A stretch of DNA of 22,881 bases from a virus. Numbering within the stretch: position 1 is the first letter of the stretch; each line of letters opens with the position of its first letter. The notes under the pieces are model-generated. The model was not told the DNA's origin, ran no database searches, and worked only from the letters and a program-made list of their open reading frames with translations. Shown here in pieces: positions 22,823-22,881 of this stretch. The position numbers and the translations under genes were made by a program. The DNA lies in the IMG/VR virus record IMGVR_UViG_3300021425_000204, positions 1-22,881 of that record, one strand, 5' to 3'.

Positions 22823-22826
22823 CTCC
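22823..22826 (-). promoter_or_regulatory. Ribosome binding site deciding the SSB start
   Basis: On the minus strand CGGAGAT reads at 22827-22821, with GGAG nine bases before ATG 22813. It makes the internal ATG the better start than ATG 22864. Confidence 0.65.
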
Positions 22827-22870
22827 GTTGCTTCTTGGGTTGCGACTAGATCCTCTCTAGCCATACTAAT

Positions 22871-22879
22871 ATTATACCA
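22871..22879 (-). promoter_or_regulatory. Extended -10 promoter (TGG-TATAAT) for the leftward operon
   Basis: On the minus strand TGG-TATAAT reads at 22879-22871, an exact consensus -10 with the TGn extension used by the housekeeping sigma factor. A start near 22864 would leave a leader of about 50 bases before the SSB ATG 22813. The -35 region lies outside the window, so its strength cannot be judged. Confidence 0.6.
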
Positions 22880-22881
22880 CA

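Overview
This window is part of a lytic, T7-type short-tailed (podoviral) phage genome, probably from a marine phage of a Gram-negative host. Three things point there. The replication genes are T7-like: a gp2.5-type SSB, a gp4-type primase-helicase, a gp5-type DNA polymerase and a gp3-type endonuclease I. The virion genes end in a tail-tube and ejection-protein order. A cobalamin-dependent (class II) ribonucleotide reductase is also present. Together this resembles the roseophage SIO1/cobavirus (Zobellviridae) style of genome; that placement is an inference from gene content, not from a search. No host gene, tRNA, integrase, insertion sequence or CRISPR array was seen. No RNA polymerase, terminase, portal or capsid gene lies in the window; they would be outside it.

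Layout: two gene blocks converge on one hairpin at about 15.33-15.35 kb. The rightward (+) block, 1-15328, holds in order: a tail fibre open at the left edge with a C-terminal S74 self-cleaving chaperone (1-2646); a small fibre-associated protein; a run of five exported or membrane proteins ending in a three-TM-type holin (2984-5480); a 1294-residue protein made mostly of Glu/Lys/Ala repeats (5481-9365); a gp11-like tail adaptor, a gp12-like tail nozzle protein and three probable ejection (internal virion) proteins (9362-15328). The genes abut or overlap (often ATGA), so this reads as one late operon.

The leftward (-) block, 22813 down to 15356, holds in transcription order: SSB, primase-helicase, an HNH endonuclease, DNA polymerase A, a Cas4/RecB-like nuclease, endonuclease I, a 59-residue unknown, a DUF3310 protein and class II RNR. 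Together these supply dNTPs, unwind and prime DNA, synthesise it, and recombine or resolve it. A TGn-TATAAT box at the extreme right edge probably drives this block. The only clear terminator is the bidirectional hairpin between the blocks. There is no intergenic stretch above 300 bases.

Most notable: the very long charged-helix virion-operon protein; a five-gene exported/membrane cassette with no recognisable lysin; a signal peptide encoded entirely inside an out-of-frame gene overlap; a T7-like polymerase that lacks the thioredoxin-binding loop while SSB and helicase keep acidic tails ending in Phe; and an HNH gene wedged, with overlaps on both sides, between helicase and polymerase.
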